This document shows, piece after piece, positions 18,522 through 29,519 of a stretch of DNA of 64,000 bases. The stretch is taken from contig OW121848.1 in NCBI GenBank assembly GCA_933228895.1, positions 83,409,470-83,473,469 of the forward strand. The letters are read 5' to 3'. Made by a program: the position numbers and the translations under genes. The DNA comes from Platycnemis pennipes. Lineage: Eukaryota; Arthropoda; Insecta; Odonata; Platycnemididae. The first letter of the stretch is position 1. Each line of letters opens with the position of its first letter. Below the pieces are notes generated by a model. It saw only the letters and a list, made by a program, of their open reading frames with translations, was not told the origin of the DNA and ran no database searches.

Positions 18522-19879
18522 GTTGACGGCATCACTTTTGGACAAACATTGCAATGGCATCAATGAACATCCCACTTGTTAAAACTAACTGAAACCTCAT
18601 GCTTTCTCCATCGACGACGATTTGGAAAGCGTTCCATCTCTTCTCTTCATGTCCCAGGTCGGTTCAAATGCACAAACCCGCAGAGAAAAAAAAATCAAAA
18701 ATTTTAACACCGCTGAAGCTTTCATTTAAATACTCCTAATTTTAACCGGATGCCTTGCCCAAGTCCGTGAATAGCGCTAGCAGTCATCACGTATCTTTGT
18801 TCGGAAAAATATGGCTGATCTTGCTTCACGAATAACCTACAATGCCTTCAGTATCTTCCTATATCCTCACGAAAAGTACGATCCCATTTACGGCATCCCA
18901 TTACGACGAACTGTTTAAGCATCAACGATGTTTTCATTTCGGAGGCGAAAAGGCAAAGGCCTTAGCAACGCTCGGAAAAGAACAGCAAAAAACAGTACAT
19001 GTCAATGTAAATTACACTTTGTCCAGAACCTCGTTGACAAAGTGTAAATCGGTTGAAAGAATAAGAAAGTTTAAACATTTTCCCATAAATACAGAAAGAA
19101 GGAAAAAAATCGATTATAATTTTGTTATTTTATTGAGCGAAAGAAAAAACTTCCGCTACCATAAATTGGAATAGTCAATTTAAACCAATGTAAAGACATA
19201 ATTGGCGCCGGAATCGAACCCGGGCCCGAAGTCTTTTTTATATACCCTATAGCACCTTCTAGTGTATACGCTAGAATCCTACAAAAACTTCAGCTCACTC
19301 GGTTTATTAGTTTTTGAGGAGATGCGTAACATAAAACTGGCAGACAGACACCACTTCTTTTTTATATATTAGTATCATATTCTTATATCTAGATAAACGG
19401 GGTCACATATTTATACAAGCTTCTCATAAATTTTAAAGTAAATTCATAACTATAAAATGCAATAAATCCTTATCAACCCTTAATTTACGAATAAGATCAT
19501 TAGCAAAGTGAGGTTTTGTAAATGAGTACCTTTCCATTTAAAATTTATGACTCCGGTATTTATGGCATTTATTACTCGAAAGTGTTTTTAGACCAGTGTC
19601 ATTAACGGAAAAATCAATAATGTGATACAAGAAAAAGTTAAATATCATTGTATGCACAGAACTGTAGCGAGAATTACAACAGTTCGCGATTTTGATTCGT
19701 ATTTTATCCTCTTGGTAAAATCATCAACAGGGTATTTTCTGCGTATCCATTTCATCCGTGGGTCAGTCAAGCATTATAGCGTCATGAATGTGCGCTTTAT
19801 ACTACTAGCTGACTTAAGAGCCAGTAGTTGTCACTCGGGGTGAGCAACCGAAGTATTGTTCGTCATTCGGAAAAGGTAG

Positions 19880-20160
19880 GGAAACTAGGCAGAAATTTTT
19901 CAGGGAAAGTGAGAAGGGTAGAGAGAGACCTGACATCACCAATAGCCTACTCTTAACGAAATGCACCAAGGGGCCCGCGCTTTAACATCCTACCCGAAGG
20001 ACTGAGTAGTGAACTTAAAGTGCTTTATATGTAGCATTCAAAAGGTGACCGATTTACCGATGAAAATTCTCGGGCACAGCAGAGATTCGAAGCTATTTGT
20101 GTTCCGGTGAGCTTCACCCTACAAAGTAAGCGCTTTCCTACTCGAAACACTACTTTTTAG
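19880..20160 (-). mobile_element. tRNA-derived SINE, family B (minus)
   Basis: Read on the minus strand: a degraded tRNA-like head, then a conserved middle (TCCTTCGGGTAGGATGTTAAAG, then GTTAAGAGTAGGCTA), then a pyrimidine-rich tail (CTCTCTCTACCCTTCTC). The same middle is found at 35150-35275 and 50940-51186 (minus) and 41452-41752 (plus). Ends are approximate. Confidence 0.6.
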
Positions 20161-20169
20161 CTGTAATAC

Positions 20170-21300
20170 AAGAGACAACATGGCAACGGTAAACTCTACA
20201 GAGTGGTAAATATTCAAATTTTAGCCTCTCATATTTACACATTTGCTGTGAACTTCCGCCGCATCAATCCGTCTATGATTTCCTTTGCCATCTTATATAC
20301 GTCCATAGCTATCTAACCGCCCCGCCGGCGTCTAAAGAAGCGTGTAGTTTTCGTATTATTCAAAGGAGCGTGTTCAGAAGATTTTCGCCATTACTTTTCC
20401 AACACAATATAATAGCCCATCGAATTCCTCTCGTCACCAACTTCGTTGACCAAGGAAAGGCGACGGGAGGCGGATAGAGAAACCTTCCAATTCCACGCGT
20501 CGATTATAATCGCTCTTCCACCTACCCTATGGGACGTCTTCTATTGATACTTGAAGGAACTCAAAGAACGTTGTCCTCAAGAATGAATCGACGGAGTTGA
20601 CCCATTCTCGGAGAACGTGAGGCGGATGGACTGCCAGACTCGGAATGCATGAATGTATAGGAAAATAAATCCAACAAAAAATGTCATTCTTCGGAAAAGT
20701 AACTGACAATATTCGCGATACGTCATTATGCTTTGAAGAGGATGTTGTCGTTCGGGGTCCAGGTTCGCCTCACGAGGTTTAACAGGCGCACAATTCTTAG
20801 AAAGCCATGAACTCGTGTCGCATGCGAGAAATTCATAGAGTTATTTCCAGATAAAAAAATAAGAACATCAGTTAAACGAAGGCTTCCGCGGAGATAATCT
20901 AGAGAAATTATTTTTTCGGAATTTGCTCCGTTTGTTCAGCCAACCTGAGGAGCCAGCCGGAGTGCAGGCGAAATACTGACACTGAAATGAACAAATTGGG
21001 GACAAATGTCGAAAAAATAATAATAAAAATAAAATAAATAGTTGCATAAGAACATGAGTCTTATCCAAATATAAAATCGGATATTTTTTGAACAGCAATA
21101 AAATCATCCCTTACATAAATAGACGCTTTACACACAAAAGAAGTTTTCTTGTAATTTCTTTGTACGGCGGCGGGTTAGCCCGTCAACGCCTGAATTATTT
21201 TTTTTCTCTGATTTGATTATATCCAAGAGTTTTTCTTATTACGTTTTAGTGGTTCAAATCCTAAACATCCTGACGAAGGAAGTACGTTTCAAGTACATTG
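20170..21300. other. AT-rich spacer, no supported gene
   Basis: A weak tRNA-like stretch near 20757-20800 (GGTTCGCCTC) is the only structure noticed. No supported gene. Confidence 0.35.
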
Positions 21301-21311
21301 TCCATCACAAG

Positions 21312-22345
21312 CTATGCCGCGTTGTAAACTCGTTAGAAGTTTGTTTCTGTTGCCTCGAATTGCGCGTTGTAACCTTGTGAAATTTGGACAGAGCCAGTTG
21401 TGAATCGCGTTGCTGGTGCTTTTTTATCCCATTTTGAAATCGTTTTGTGCATGGAACGGATCATGTTGCAACCGTGTTGTTATCGTGTTGTACTTACGCA
21501 AAGAATCGCGTTGTAAAGGCGTTATAGCCGCGTTGCCATCCTCGTGTATGTCCGTTGTGGGCATATATGCACGTGGAGCTGTATCTATCTAGCTGTATCT
21601 ACGTATCTATGCAGCCAATGGAATTGTTAATACAAAACAATTACTCAAGAATACCTTTAGGAGTGCAACTAGCACCAAAATTTAAAAATATATAGCAAAA
21701 AGTGTGTGATAAGTAATTATATTGTAAGTACTAGCACTAGTAATTTTTCTCGTTTATACAAATACAACTGCCTAAGCTATATTCCTATCCTAGTAATCAC
21801 CGACTGCATACGACCTCTTTCCCGACAACTGAGTAACACTTTCAGAAAAGTTATGCAGGATAGACACTAAGGTATTTTGCGCTATTAAAGCATTTCCCAA
21901 ATTACCATTTTGAGGATAAATTTTAGCATGAGCGTCATGCTTATACATAACTGATATCATTTCAACTCCAGGAAAGATGAATAAGAATTTCCTCAATAAC
22001 GTGGCAATCGCTGAGCACCATCTTTACCACATGCTTTGCCGTGTTACCAATGCATAGCGGGCTGTGCGAGAACGTACGTCACAAGGACGTTTTCTCCACA
22101 GACCTACAACACGCATAACCGCTTTGGCTTCGCGTTGTAACAGAGTTGTCAAGAGAAGACGTAAGCCCGTTGCAATTACGATCTCTCAACATCTTTACGA
22201 CGCGCTTTGTCACGTTATGAATGCGGTGCAACTACGCTGGAGGTTTTAAAGAAAGTGTGTTGTGACAACGCTCTGGACCTGGTGGAAGTCTGTTAAAACA
22301 CGTTTACAACTTACTCACAACGGAATTACAACTCGATATCTTGTG
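21312..22345. repeat. Clustered degenerate CGTTGTAAC-like motif
   Basis: Two blocks (21312-21560 and 22030-22345) are studded with variants of CGCGTTGTAAC, for example near 21318, 21363, 21406, 21464, 21475, 21508 and 21530, and CGTTGTAAC or its complement near 22105, 22132, 22168, 22255 and 22300-22325. They are separated by about 470 bp of AT-rich DNA. In the second block both orientations occur. Such subterminal motif clusters are seen in some DNA transposons as transposase binding sites. No transposase is visible, so a large non-autonomous element is my best guess. Confidence 0.4.
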
Positions 22346-22349
22346 CGGC

Positions 22350-25115
22350 TGCTTTGTCAGGGATGCCATTGCATTATTTTTTTGTAATTTCTAATATATA
22401 GGGTGTATACTATTGCTATGGCTATGGCGTATGGTACGCTAGGCGCTTTGTGGTAATTTTGTTATGACAGAGTTATCTTTTCGTTTTTTACTCCTCCAAC
22501 TTCGCACAAACTGTAAAAACTATTCACACAATTTTAACGCATGAAGTAAATAAAGGATAAATGGAAGGATTAGGTGTATATATTTTTCATTACCAAAGTG
22601 AATACAAAAGAAATAAAAAAGAAACATGCTCAAAAATAACATTCCTTACAAATCGAAGCATATTTAGTCGTTTGAAATCATATGAATTGTGCGATTTAAA
22701 GCATAAAGGTTCAAATCTTTTTCACCTTGTTGCTAGAAACTTGCTTAAATAGTACATATATCAACCAACACTGCAAATGTACAAACTTATATCTTGAGTT
22801 TGATCCATACAGTTTCCATCACCTTTTCTTCTTTTCAGCAATACTTACTATGTAATTACTCTAGCCATCTTTGCGGATAGTGTCACTAGCCTGGCTATTT
22901 ATGCTAATTTGCCTCATCAGTGGTCTTCCTTAATTCCTTGTGGCAGGCCCATATCGATACTAGTACGAAGGGTCAGTAAGATCTTGATTCTGCTCCCTAC
23001 GATACGAAACCGACACGACCGTTTGCTACGCTTTCAGCCTTGCGTTCGGTCCCCACTACGTATCATGATATGTATTATGTATTGGTATGTATTATCCTGA
23101 TATATAATCGCATATGGACGAGGAATAATCACTCATTTCTTTCGTCCGATAGTATCGTCCTACGGGTAAGACTAGATTTCCCTCTTTGGTAGTTAATGCC
23201 ATATTTTTTATAGAAATGATAACACAGAAAGAAAACACGAGCCAAAGGTTTGCCTCGTGTTTTTCTTTCTGTGTTATCATGTTTCGCTTCCACTCCATAT
23301 CGCCTGAATCTTCAGAATTTGTTTTTAATAGAAACTTAGAGCGTGAGGTGGCAAGTGAACCCTATTCTCGCGCACCGTGCCCGTACCACCAATTCCTAAT
23401 TGCGTTATATGCTGATGATGGTGGATCCCCGTTATGAAGTTACCAAAATATAACTGATACGACGAGTTATTTGTAGATGGCGGAAACCTTCACCAGCCAA
23501 CATTTCGACCATAGGAGTGAATGCTTTACCATATCTTGCCTCATAGTTTTTGCTTGGATGACTAAATTTTCCCTGTCAAAAGTCAAAAGGTATCCAAATA
23601 GCACTCAGATGATCAGCACTATATTTTGTACCCAAATCATTTGAGCTTACCTCTGATACATTGCTTACAGTAATAGATAACTATTTACTTATCTAAATTT
23701 AGGTGTCCCTCCGGCAGAATGCTTTTCAGGTATTTATTCTCAAGTATTGTTAGAAAAAGGTCTCAGCTTCCACATTTTGTCTTTATATTGTATGCCATTA
23801 TTATTTCCGTAGTGAATACATTGGAATATTTTAAGGATACGATCCCTTTACGTGACATTCAAGATCAGACCATTCCGAAGATCTTTTTCGTATTCCCTGT
23901 AACTTCGCTTACTTGTCATCACACTGTACCCTGAGAATACCAGAGTAGATATAAGGATTTGCATTTCATTGCGTTAAGCATTAGGGTCTGAACAGTTTTG
24001 AACAGTTTTCATATAATTTTCTTGATAGAGGAAATCACAACTCATCATCAAAATTCGTCGTAAAAAATGTAAAACCTCAAAAATATATATCGGGGGCATC
24101 TGTGCTGAAGTTGGGCTTAGAAAACGCATCGAATTTCCGTTACTAAAAATTCCCATCTGAAAACGATACCTTAGCTCCCTTCAACTTGCGCCGTGGATTC
24201 AGTATCAGTGCAGAGAGAAGTGTTTCGTTTATCATCAAGGCAGATTAGTTTCAGAGTACCTGGAAGGACCTATTAACTCTGAAGAATGCTGGAAACAGTA
24301 TCTGTAACGAAAAACAATGTTACTGACGATGCCCATAGAGCATTGCTGTGAAATACCTCTTCTGCTGGACTGAATAACAACCTCCCGGACAAATTTTCAA
24401 TTATACCACCACTAGCATTGTCAGCTGAATCTTCGTCAGCATTGAGATTTGGCTCCGGTGGTTTAACAAATATCTCTCATTCACATCTAATATTTCTTCT
24501 ACCTCTCAATCGCCTGAAGTATTAGTGACCAAAAGTGTGGCAACACTGAGAATATATATATAAGAATCAAATTTTCGTCAATGAGCAAATGGAACAAGAT
24601 TCACAAGAAAATTAGACGTAGGGGAATGCGATACTGGCATTTATTATCAGGAAGTGGTGCCTCATGGAAATATATTTTTCGTAGATTTTTTGAAAGAAAA
24701 TCATACTAAGATACTTCTATAAATTAGCAAAATATTGCGAAAAGCACCGAAACTTGTGGCAAAGAAAAAATTGAAAACGAACATGATCCCGTGACAGCAT
24801 AAATAACCTTGTAGGCGCCAAGCGTACCACATTAGGTACACAAAAAACTAAAAAAATTGTCGCAAAAAAAGGATGAGAATTTTAGGTGATCGACATATGA
24901 ATACACGTATATGTACACTCTAAATCAGACGGATAAAATATAAGAAAAAGATGTTATCAAAGAAAGAACAGAGTGTTAACCTTGAGGATATCGCTATAGT
25001 TCCCTACTTCAGCTTGCAATGAATCACACTTCTTTCTCTCACCGCCTACATCAGCAACAGATTCTAAAGGAAGGAACCAGATAACATGCTACAAATAAAA
25101 CGACGCTTCATTGTC
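22350..25115. other. AT-rich spacer, one hairpin
   Basis: No supported gene; a short hairpin at 23216-23280 is listed separately. Small open frames lack any recognisable domain. Confidence 0.4.
23216..23280. repeat. Hairpin with ~26-bp arms
   Basis: ATGATAACACAGAAAGAAAAC at the left pairs with its inverted copy at the right end (one 1-base indel), with a loop of about 12 nt. The arms are nearly perfect. It may be a small foldback element or an siRNA/miRNA-like precursor. CCATAT flanks it on both sides (about 23199 and 23296), but 6 bp is weak evidence for a duplication. Confidence 0.55.
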
Positions 25116-25537
25116 TTAAGCCGAGTTTACACGATGCATTTACCCGCGCAAGTACGTTGCTGGACAGATGCGTGAATAGATGTCTGGACAGATGCGCGTT
25201 CTCGCACTTGAGGAGTGTTTACACGATGCTTGTGTTCGCGCAATTGTTCGACCATTTTCTAGATACGCATTACGCGATTTCTTTTGTTTTACTAATATCA
25301 AGCGCCACTTCTACGAAACAGACAACATCATACCTGAACTTCAGTTATTGTTATTGACTTTGTTGTTGACGACTACAAATTGCTCGCACACATTCACCAA
25401 AATAGAACAGGGGCTATTTTCTGTGCACGCATTCACGCATTTGCGCAATTTTGAGTGTTTACACGGTGCAATTTTGATGGTGAATGTGTTCACGCATCTA
25501 CCCGCGCGTGTAAATGCATCGTGTAAACTCGGCTTTA
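25116..25537. mobile_element. MITE with 31-bp terminal inverted repeats and TTA duplications
   Basis: A 416-bp element (25119-25534) begins with AGCCGAGTTTACACGATGC and ends with its inverted copy. The first 25 bp are perfectly inverted and 30 of 31 positions match. TTA lies on each side (25116-25118, 25535-25537). A 3-bp TTA duplication fits the PIF/Harbinger group. Inside, TTTACACGATGC or TTTACACGGTGC recurs near 25218 and 25457, so the terminal motif is also present subterminally. No transposase; a 133-codon frame crossing the right end is spurious. Confidence 0.8.
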
Positions 25538-25539
25538 GA

Positions 25540-25974
25540 GACGTAATTTTGAAGTACAAAACACAATGTAAGCAACTATGAGCGCCGCCGAAACTCAACC
25601 CTGAATTATACACCATATAATGTACGCTAGGTGGTAACGGGCTAATTATCGTTTGGCTTAATTGACCATAGCGAGCGGAGAAAGTATCCAGAGACCAACA
25701 GTAAGACGGGGAGCAAGACAGCGTAATGCGTTATTGTCGGATTTCTTCAGTAGAGGTATAGAGGTAATTGTGAAAGAGGTGTTGGAGAAACTTCATGAAG
25801 TAGTAAAGAAAATGGGGGATTCACATATCAGAAAGCCAGACCGTTAAGAAATGTCAGTCGTTTTCAAGTGCCTATTAAATATGCTAAATAAATAGGTTCA
25901 CCTTTTTCTGAAACTATTTCATAGGAGCACGTCAAAAGTGGTCCCTATAGCTCGAAAAACTGATTCACTGACTG
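25540..25974. other. Spacer between MITE and SINE
   Basis: A 61-codon frame at 25662-25847 has no recognisable domain. Nothing else is supported. Confidence 0.35.
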
Positions 25975-26140
25975 CTTACGGTAGTCAGATCGGTAACGCG
26001 CCAACCTGTTCACCCAAAAACCTTGGGTTTGAATCCCACCTCAGGCATGGGTCTAGTGTTTAACTTAAGATTAGATTTAGAACTATGTTATTCTCGAAAG
26101 CGCGATATATTTTTAGCATTTGGGGCACCTTAAAATTGCA
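25975..26140 (+). mobile_element. tRNA-derived SINE, family A, copy 1
   Basis: A tRNA-like head with an A-box-like CAGATCGGTAACGCG and a clear B box, GGGTTTGAATCCC, is followed by the family body (CACCTCAGGCATGGGT ... ATTTGGGGCACC). Related copies are at 58905-59075 and, inverted, at 6388-6535. It should be a polymerase III-transcribed retroposon. It is not a tRNA gene, as no acceptor stem closes. Confidence 0.68.
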
Positions 26141-26519
26141 TCCTGATGGACTATGTAACGAAAATATTCTCTGCATTTAGTACACGGAAGATATTTGCTG
26201 TAATATTGGTAAACATAAATTTGCAGACAAAGAAACTATTTGAGTGACAAATCACGCATTCTAAGAAGCAAATTTGCTGAAATGCCGTTCACCTCTCTAA
26301 TGAATGGATGAGGACATATTTTATAACAAAAGGAAAATTTTGGAATGACATCGAATGAAGACTAAGCCTCCTCACCTCACCAACAACACGCATTTCCCGT
26401 ATCCTGTTGGGTAAAAGAAGTTTTCAATACTTCTTTTCCCGGCTTAAGATAGATTAAATTTCGGCGGTTACAGAGTTAGAGAAAATGAGAATGCTAAACG
26501 CTCGTTAAAATGCTATTTT

Positions 26520-27790
26520 CCCCCAACAGCTTCGCACCTGCGATCCTGGCGGACAATGGCGAAGCGTCCGCCCCGAAGCCCTGGACAATGCACCTCTGGG
26601 ACACGCGTGGAAATCCTCCTCCTGGAAAAATTCCCGTGTGACGCTCCCATTACCCCGCTTCCAGTAAAACCCCGTGCCCCCGTCAGATCACTCGGGAGAG
26701 GGAGACAGGGGACCCGTCACAGTGATCCCTTCCCCACTTCCCTCGAAATCGCGGGGTGGAAACGCCTTCGGAACGGAGAAAAACGGGTGGGAGCGAAATT
26801 ATTTTCCTCCAACTGGGACCAAGAGTCATGGTACACGATGTACCACGTTCCACCGAAGATACTTTTCCCTCCTACGCCTGAAACTATTGCAAGGTCTCCA
26901 GGGAGCCACCCTCTGGTCTTCCGTCCTTCAGCATCCCCTCCCTCGTTTTTCAAAACCACCTCCTCCTCCCTCTGCTCCACCCCATCGTTCCGGTGGAGTG
27001 AGAAGGAGAGAGACCGTGCCCAACGGACTTTTCTCCGAAGTCCCTCGGTCATTATTGCCTTCGGCACCCGCTTCCCTCCACAGTCACCTCCTCCGGCTGC
27101 CCCTCTCCCCGTCCACCCACCCCACGCCACCCTTCGGAAACCCCTCCCACTCTCCTCCCCTCCTCACCTCTCTCCTTCACTCCACACTTTCACGCTTCGG
27201 CAACAAATCTACTTCCCACCTCCTACATCCCTCCCACCTCCTCCGCGTGTCCACTACCCTCTCCGCACCCCCTCCATCCTCTGACCCACCCCCTCGTCAA
27301 CCAACCCCCCCTACCCATCCACCCAAAACCTCTTTATCTTCTCGCCCAAGGAAAAAACTTGCCGCCCGGCCGTGGCCTCAAAAATCCTCCCTTTCCCCTC
27401 TCCCCCCTTCCCCCGCCTAAAATCCCACAACTCCCTCTCACCCCCCTTACACCGCGGGCACACTCGCTCGTGTGATTTCTCTATCTACGAGAACGGGGCA
27501 GGGAGAGAATGCCGACAGCCAAGTTTCCATGGCGACTCGCTCATCCATTGCCGTTTCCTTCCCGGCTTCCCCTTTCCCTCCCAGGGCCCACAATTTTCTC
27601 CCCCCTCCCGCCTCGCCCTCTCCGCTTCACTTGCCCTCCCATTATCTCTCCCATGCACTCTCCATCTCTTTCCGAGCATCACCCGAACGCCTCCCCCACC
27701 CCCTTCCGTTTTTCTCGCTCATCCCAGAACAAAAGCGCCAGAGCGACTTAGAATTTCAAATCTCGCCCATCTCTCTATCTCTCTAGGTTG
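26520..27790. other. Largest pyrimidine-rich island (~1.25 kb)
   Basis: From about 26930 to 27780 the plus strand is overwhelmingly C and T with many CpGs. Stop codons are scarce in C/T-rich DNA, so frames of 242, 248 and 142 codons arise and overlap in different phases. Their products are Pro/Ser/Leu-rich with no domain, which argues against real genes. The element could form triplex (H-) DNA or be a CpG-rich regulatory island. Confidence 0.5.
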
Positions 27791-27799
27791 GTCTACCTA

Positions 27800-29070
27800 G
27801 GGAGCGGACGTTGGTCCTCCTCCTGCTTGTGCTATAAAATGCGACGCACGCATGAACGGCCGCCATTGCCATACGATCGTGTGAAGTACAGGCACTCGTA
27901 TTCCCTTGATTGTTCTCCGAGTTATTGGGAAGACGACATGGATGCGGTTACCAAAGGGATGTGTTAATGGGGTAGGGAAGTCGATAGACGTCGTTAAACT
28001 GAAGAGTAGCCGCAGTGCGGGACTGTAAAAAAGCCGCGTAGCATCAGGCGCCACATTCTTAAGGGACTGTTTTCCCCTCTGCATCAAATGAAACGACTTC
28101 GCGCAAGACTTTTCACGAGAGGGTGCTAATGGATCCATCATGACCCTTGAAATTCTGTACACCGAGACTCGGAGAACTCCCCTGCATCACATGTAACATG
28201 ACGTAACGTGCAAATACCATCGACAATAGCGACTCCATATATGTTAAAACTGCTTGATGTCAGACATTTTATCTGTTATTCGTTTCATACTCAACATAGT
28301 GTTATATCACACGAATTATCATATTTCTCGACTGGTTTCATGGAACCAGCGTTATCACCAAGGGCTACGACCCCTCCTGCCCATTACAGTGTCCTTAATA
28401 TTGAAGGCAAAGCGTCAGATCTACGCTGAAGAACGTCAGAACGACGTCAGAACACTTCAGCTTCAATTCCGCGATCTCCAGCGAAAGCTGCGTCAAATCG
28501 CAGACATTTCATGGATGAAAGCGTAGATATAAAACAAGGACTATTTTACTCATACTAGTTCATGAATTTGGGAAGTTTTCCATGAAAGTCGTTGATTTAC
28601 ACGAAGCAATTTTCACTGCTTACCTTTCCATGCGTCAGTTAGCACAATAAAAAGGCTAAAACGGTCTTTATACGAGTCCCTACTTGAATGCCATGTGAAG
28701 AGCACTTCAAGTTCACTACTCCATCCGTTGACTTTAACTCCTGTGATTAACCACTACTTTCCTTCCGAATTCTACAGTACAAACTCTAGATAAAAAAGCT
28801 TAAGCGTTGAAATCGGTGGGAAAACACAAAAAAATTTGCGGAGAGCAAATATTATTTATTATGATAGGTATAGACTGTATATAGTCTCTCCCAGCTTCCT
28901 TCCAGCATGAATATAGCATTTGGTATATTCCCTGCAAATAATTTTGGCAAAGTACTCTCGAATTTCCTCGTCCTGAAGGTAAGACCCATAAGACTCCCTT
29001 CATTGCTCTTCCACATCGACGTGGATGGTCAGTTATTCATGACTCCTATACGATGTTAATGTTCAACTCA
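27800..29070. other. Spacer, no supported gene
   Basis: Moderately AT-rich. Frames of up to 121 codons show no recognisable domain. Confidence 0.35.
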
Positions 29071-29073
29071 AAG

Positions 29074-29085
29074 GTTAATTTTGAG
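29074..29085. repeat. Target-site duplication of hairpin element 2, left
   Basis: GTTAATTTTGAG, repeated exactly at 29266-29277. Confidence 0.78.
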
Positions 29086-29265
29086 AAATAAAAGAATGAA
29101 ACATTATTAGGTTCACTTTATATTTAAATAGGCACGAGCCGGGTTTCATAACGTAGTTACATCTAGTGCCTATTTAAATATAAAGTGAATCTAACAAAGT
29201 TTCATTCTTTTATTTTCCATTATGGAAAGGTATCACATAGTTAAGCCTGAAGTTATCAGCTATAT
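29086..29265. mobile_element. Hairpin (foldback) element 2
   Basis: A 180-bp insertion between perfect 12-bp duplications. Two 50-nt inverted arms (29086-29135 and 29166-29215, three mismatches) enclose a 30-nt loop; a 50-nt unpaired segment (29216-29265) lies between the hairpin and the right duplication. Layout matches hairpin element 1, but in the opposite orientation and with unrelated sequence. No coding capacity. Confidence 0.72.
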
Positions 29266-29277
29266 GTTAATTTTGAG
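29266..29277. repeat. Target-site duplication of hairpin element 2, right
   Basis: GTTAATTTTGAG, identical to 29074-29085. Confidence 0.78.
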
Positions 29278-29294
29278 GTTAGAACTCACTCCTT

Positions 29295-29515
29295 ACTAAG
29301 TCATTGGAATGTGAAATTCACAAATTCAGGGTAGGGGGTTTAATTCCTTTTCCTGGGCCACCTGCGATTACCTAGGAAGTTCTGACGTGCAGAAAATCGA
29401 ATCACGAGGATTTTAGGTTGGGATGTCCGGAAAGGCTTCTGCTCAGGATTTGAACCCGATATCCTCCATAAATAAGGTAGCCCGCGCTCTACCCACTAGA
29501 CCACCACGACACCAT
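29295..29515 (-). mobile_element. tRNA-derived SINE (minus)
   Basis: Minus-strand head with an A-box-like GGTCTAGTGGGTAGAGCG and a B box, GGGTTCAAATCC, is strongly tRNA-like. It is followed by a body containing CGATTTTCTGCACG and CAGGTGGCCC. The pseudo-tRNA does not continue into a matching acceptor 3' strand, so a SINE is more likely than a tRNA gene. A similarly organised minus-strand SINE lies at 57310-57520. Confidence 0.65.
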
Positions 29516-29519
29516 GACT

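Larger units (their letters stand above)
17604..19375 (+). repeat. Dispersed ~1.6-kb repeat, copy 1 (interrupted)
   Basis: The sequence is collinear with 43592-45190, sharing blocks such as GGGAATGATAGCACCCACCT, CTTCTACTGTATATTTGACG and a final TTTTTTATATATTAGTAT. The 3' end (TCAGCTCA..CGGTT.. then AGTAGTTTTTGAGG..GACAGACA) is of a type common at the 3' ends of insect non-LTR elements and SINEs. No intact coding region is present; a 110-codon frame inside is not shared intact by copy 2. A T-arm-like GGTTCGATTCC on the minus strand lies at about 19208-19222. A 234-bp hairpin element is inserted within it. Confidence 0.72.

Noticed and set aside
18842..19174. 110-codon frame inside repeat copy 1
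   Set aside because: The matching region of copy 2 has indels and stops, and no domain is visible, so it is a by-product of the repeat.
19203..19235. TGGCGCC primer-binding-site-like sequence suggesting an LTR retrotransposon
   Set aside because: No LTRs flank it, the tRNA similarity continues into the T arm beyond a normal primer site, and it sits inside the 1.6-kb repeat at the same place as in the other copy.
25180..25581. 133-codon frame across the MITE
   Set aside because: It runs through the right terminal inverted repeat into flanking DNA, which a real gene of the element would not do.
26556..27420. Overlapping frames of 242 and 248 codons, plus strand
   Set aside because: They arise in C/T-rich DNA where stop codons are rare, overlap in different phases, and encode Pro/Ser/Leu low complexity with no domain.
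29440..29515. Possible tRNA gene on the minus strand
   Set aside because: A and B boxes are good, but no acceptor stem closes and SINE-like body sequence follows. The same reasoning applies to the heads at 25975, 41452, 51130 and 57460.
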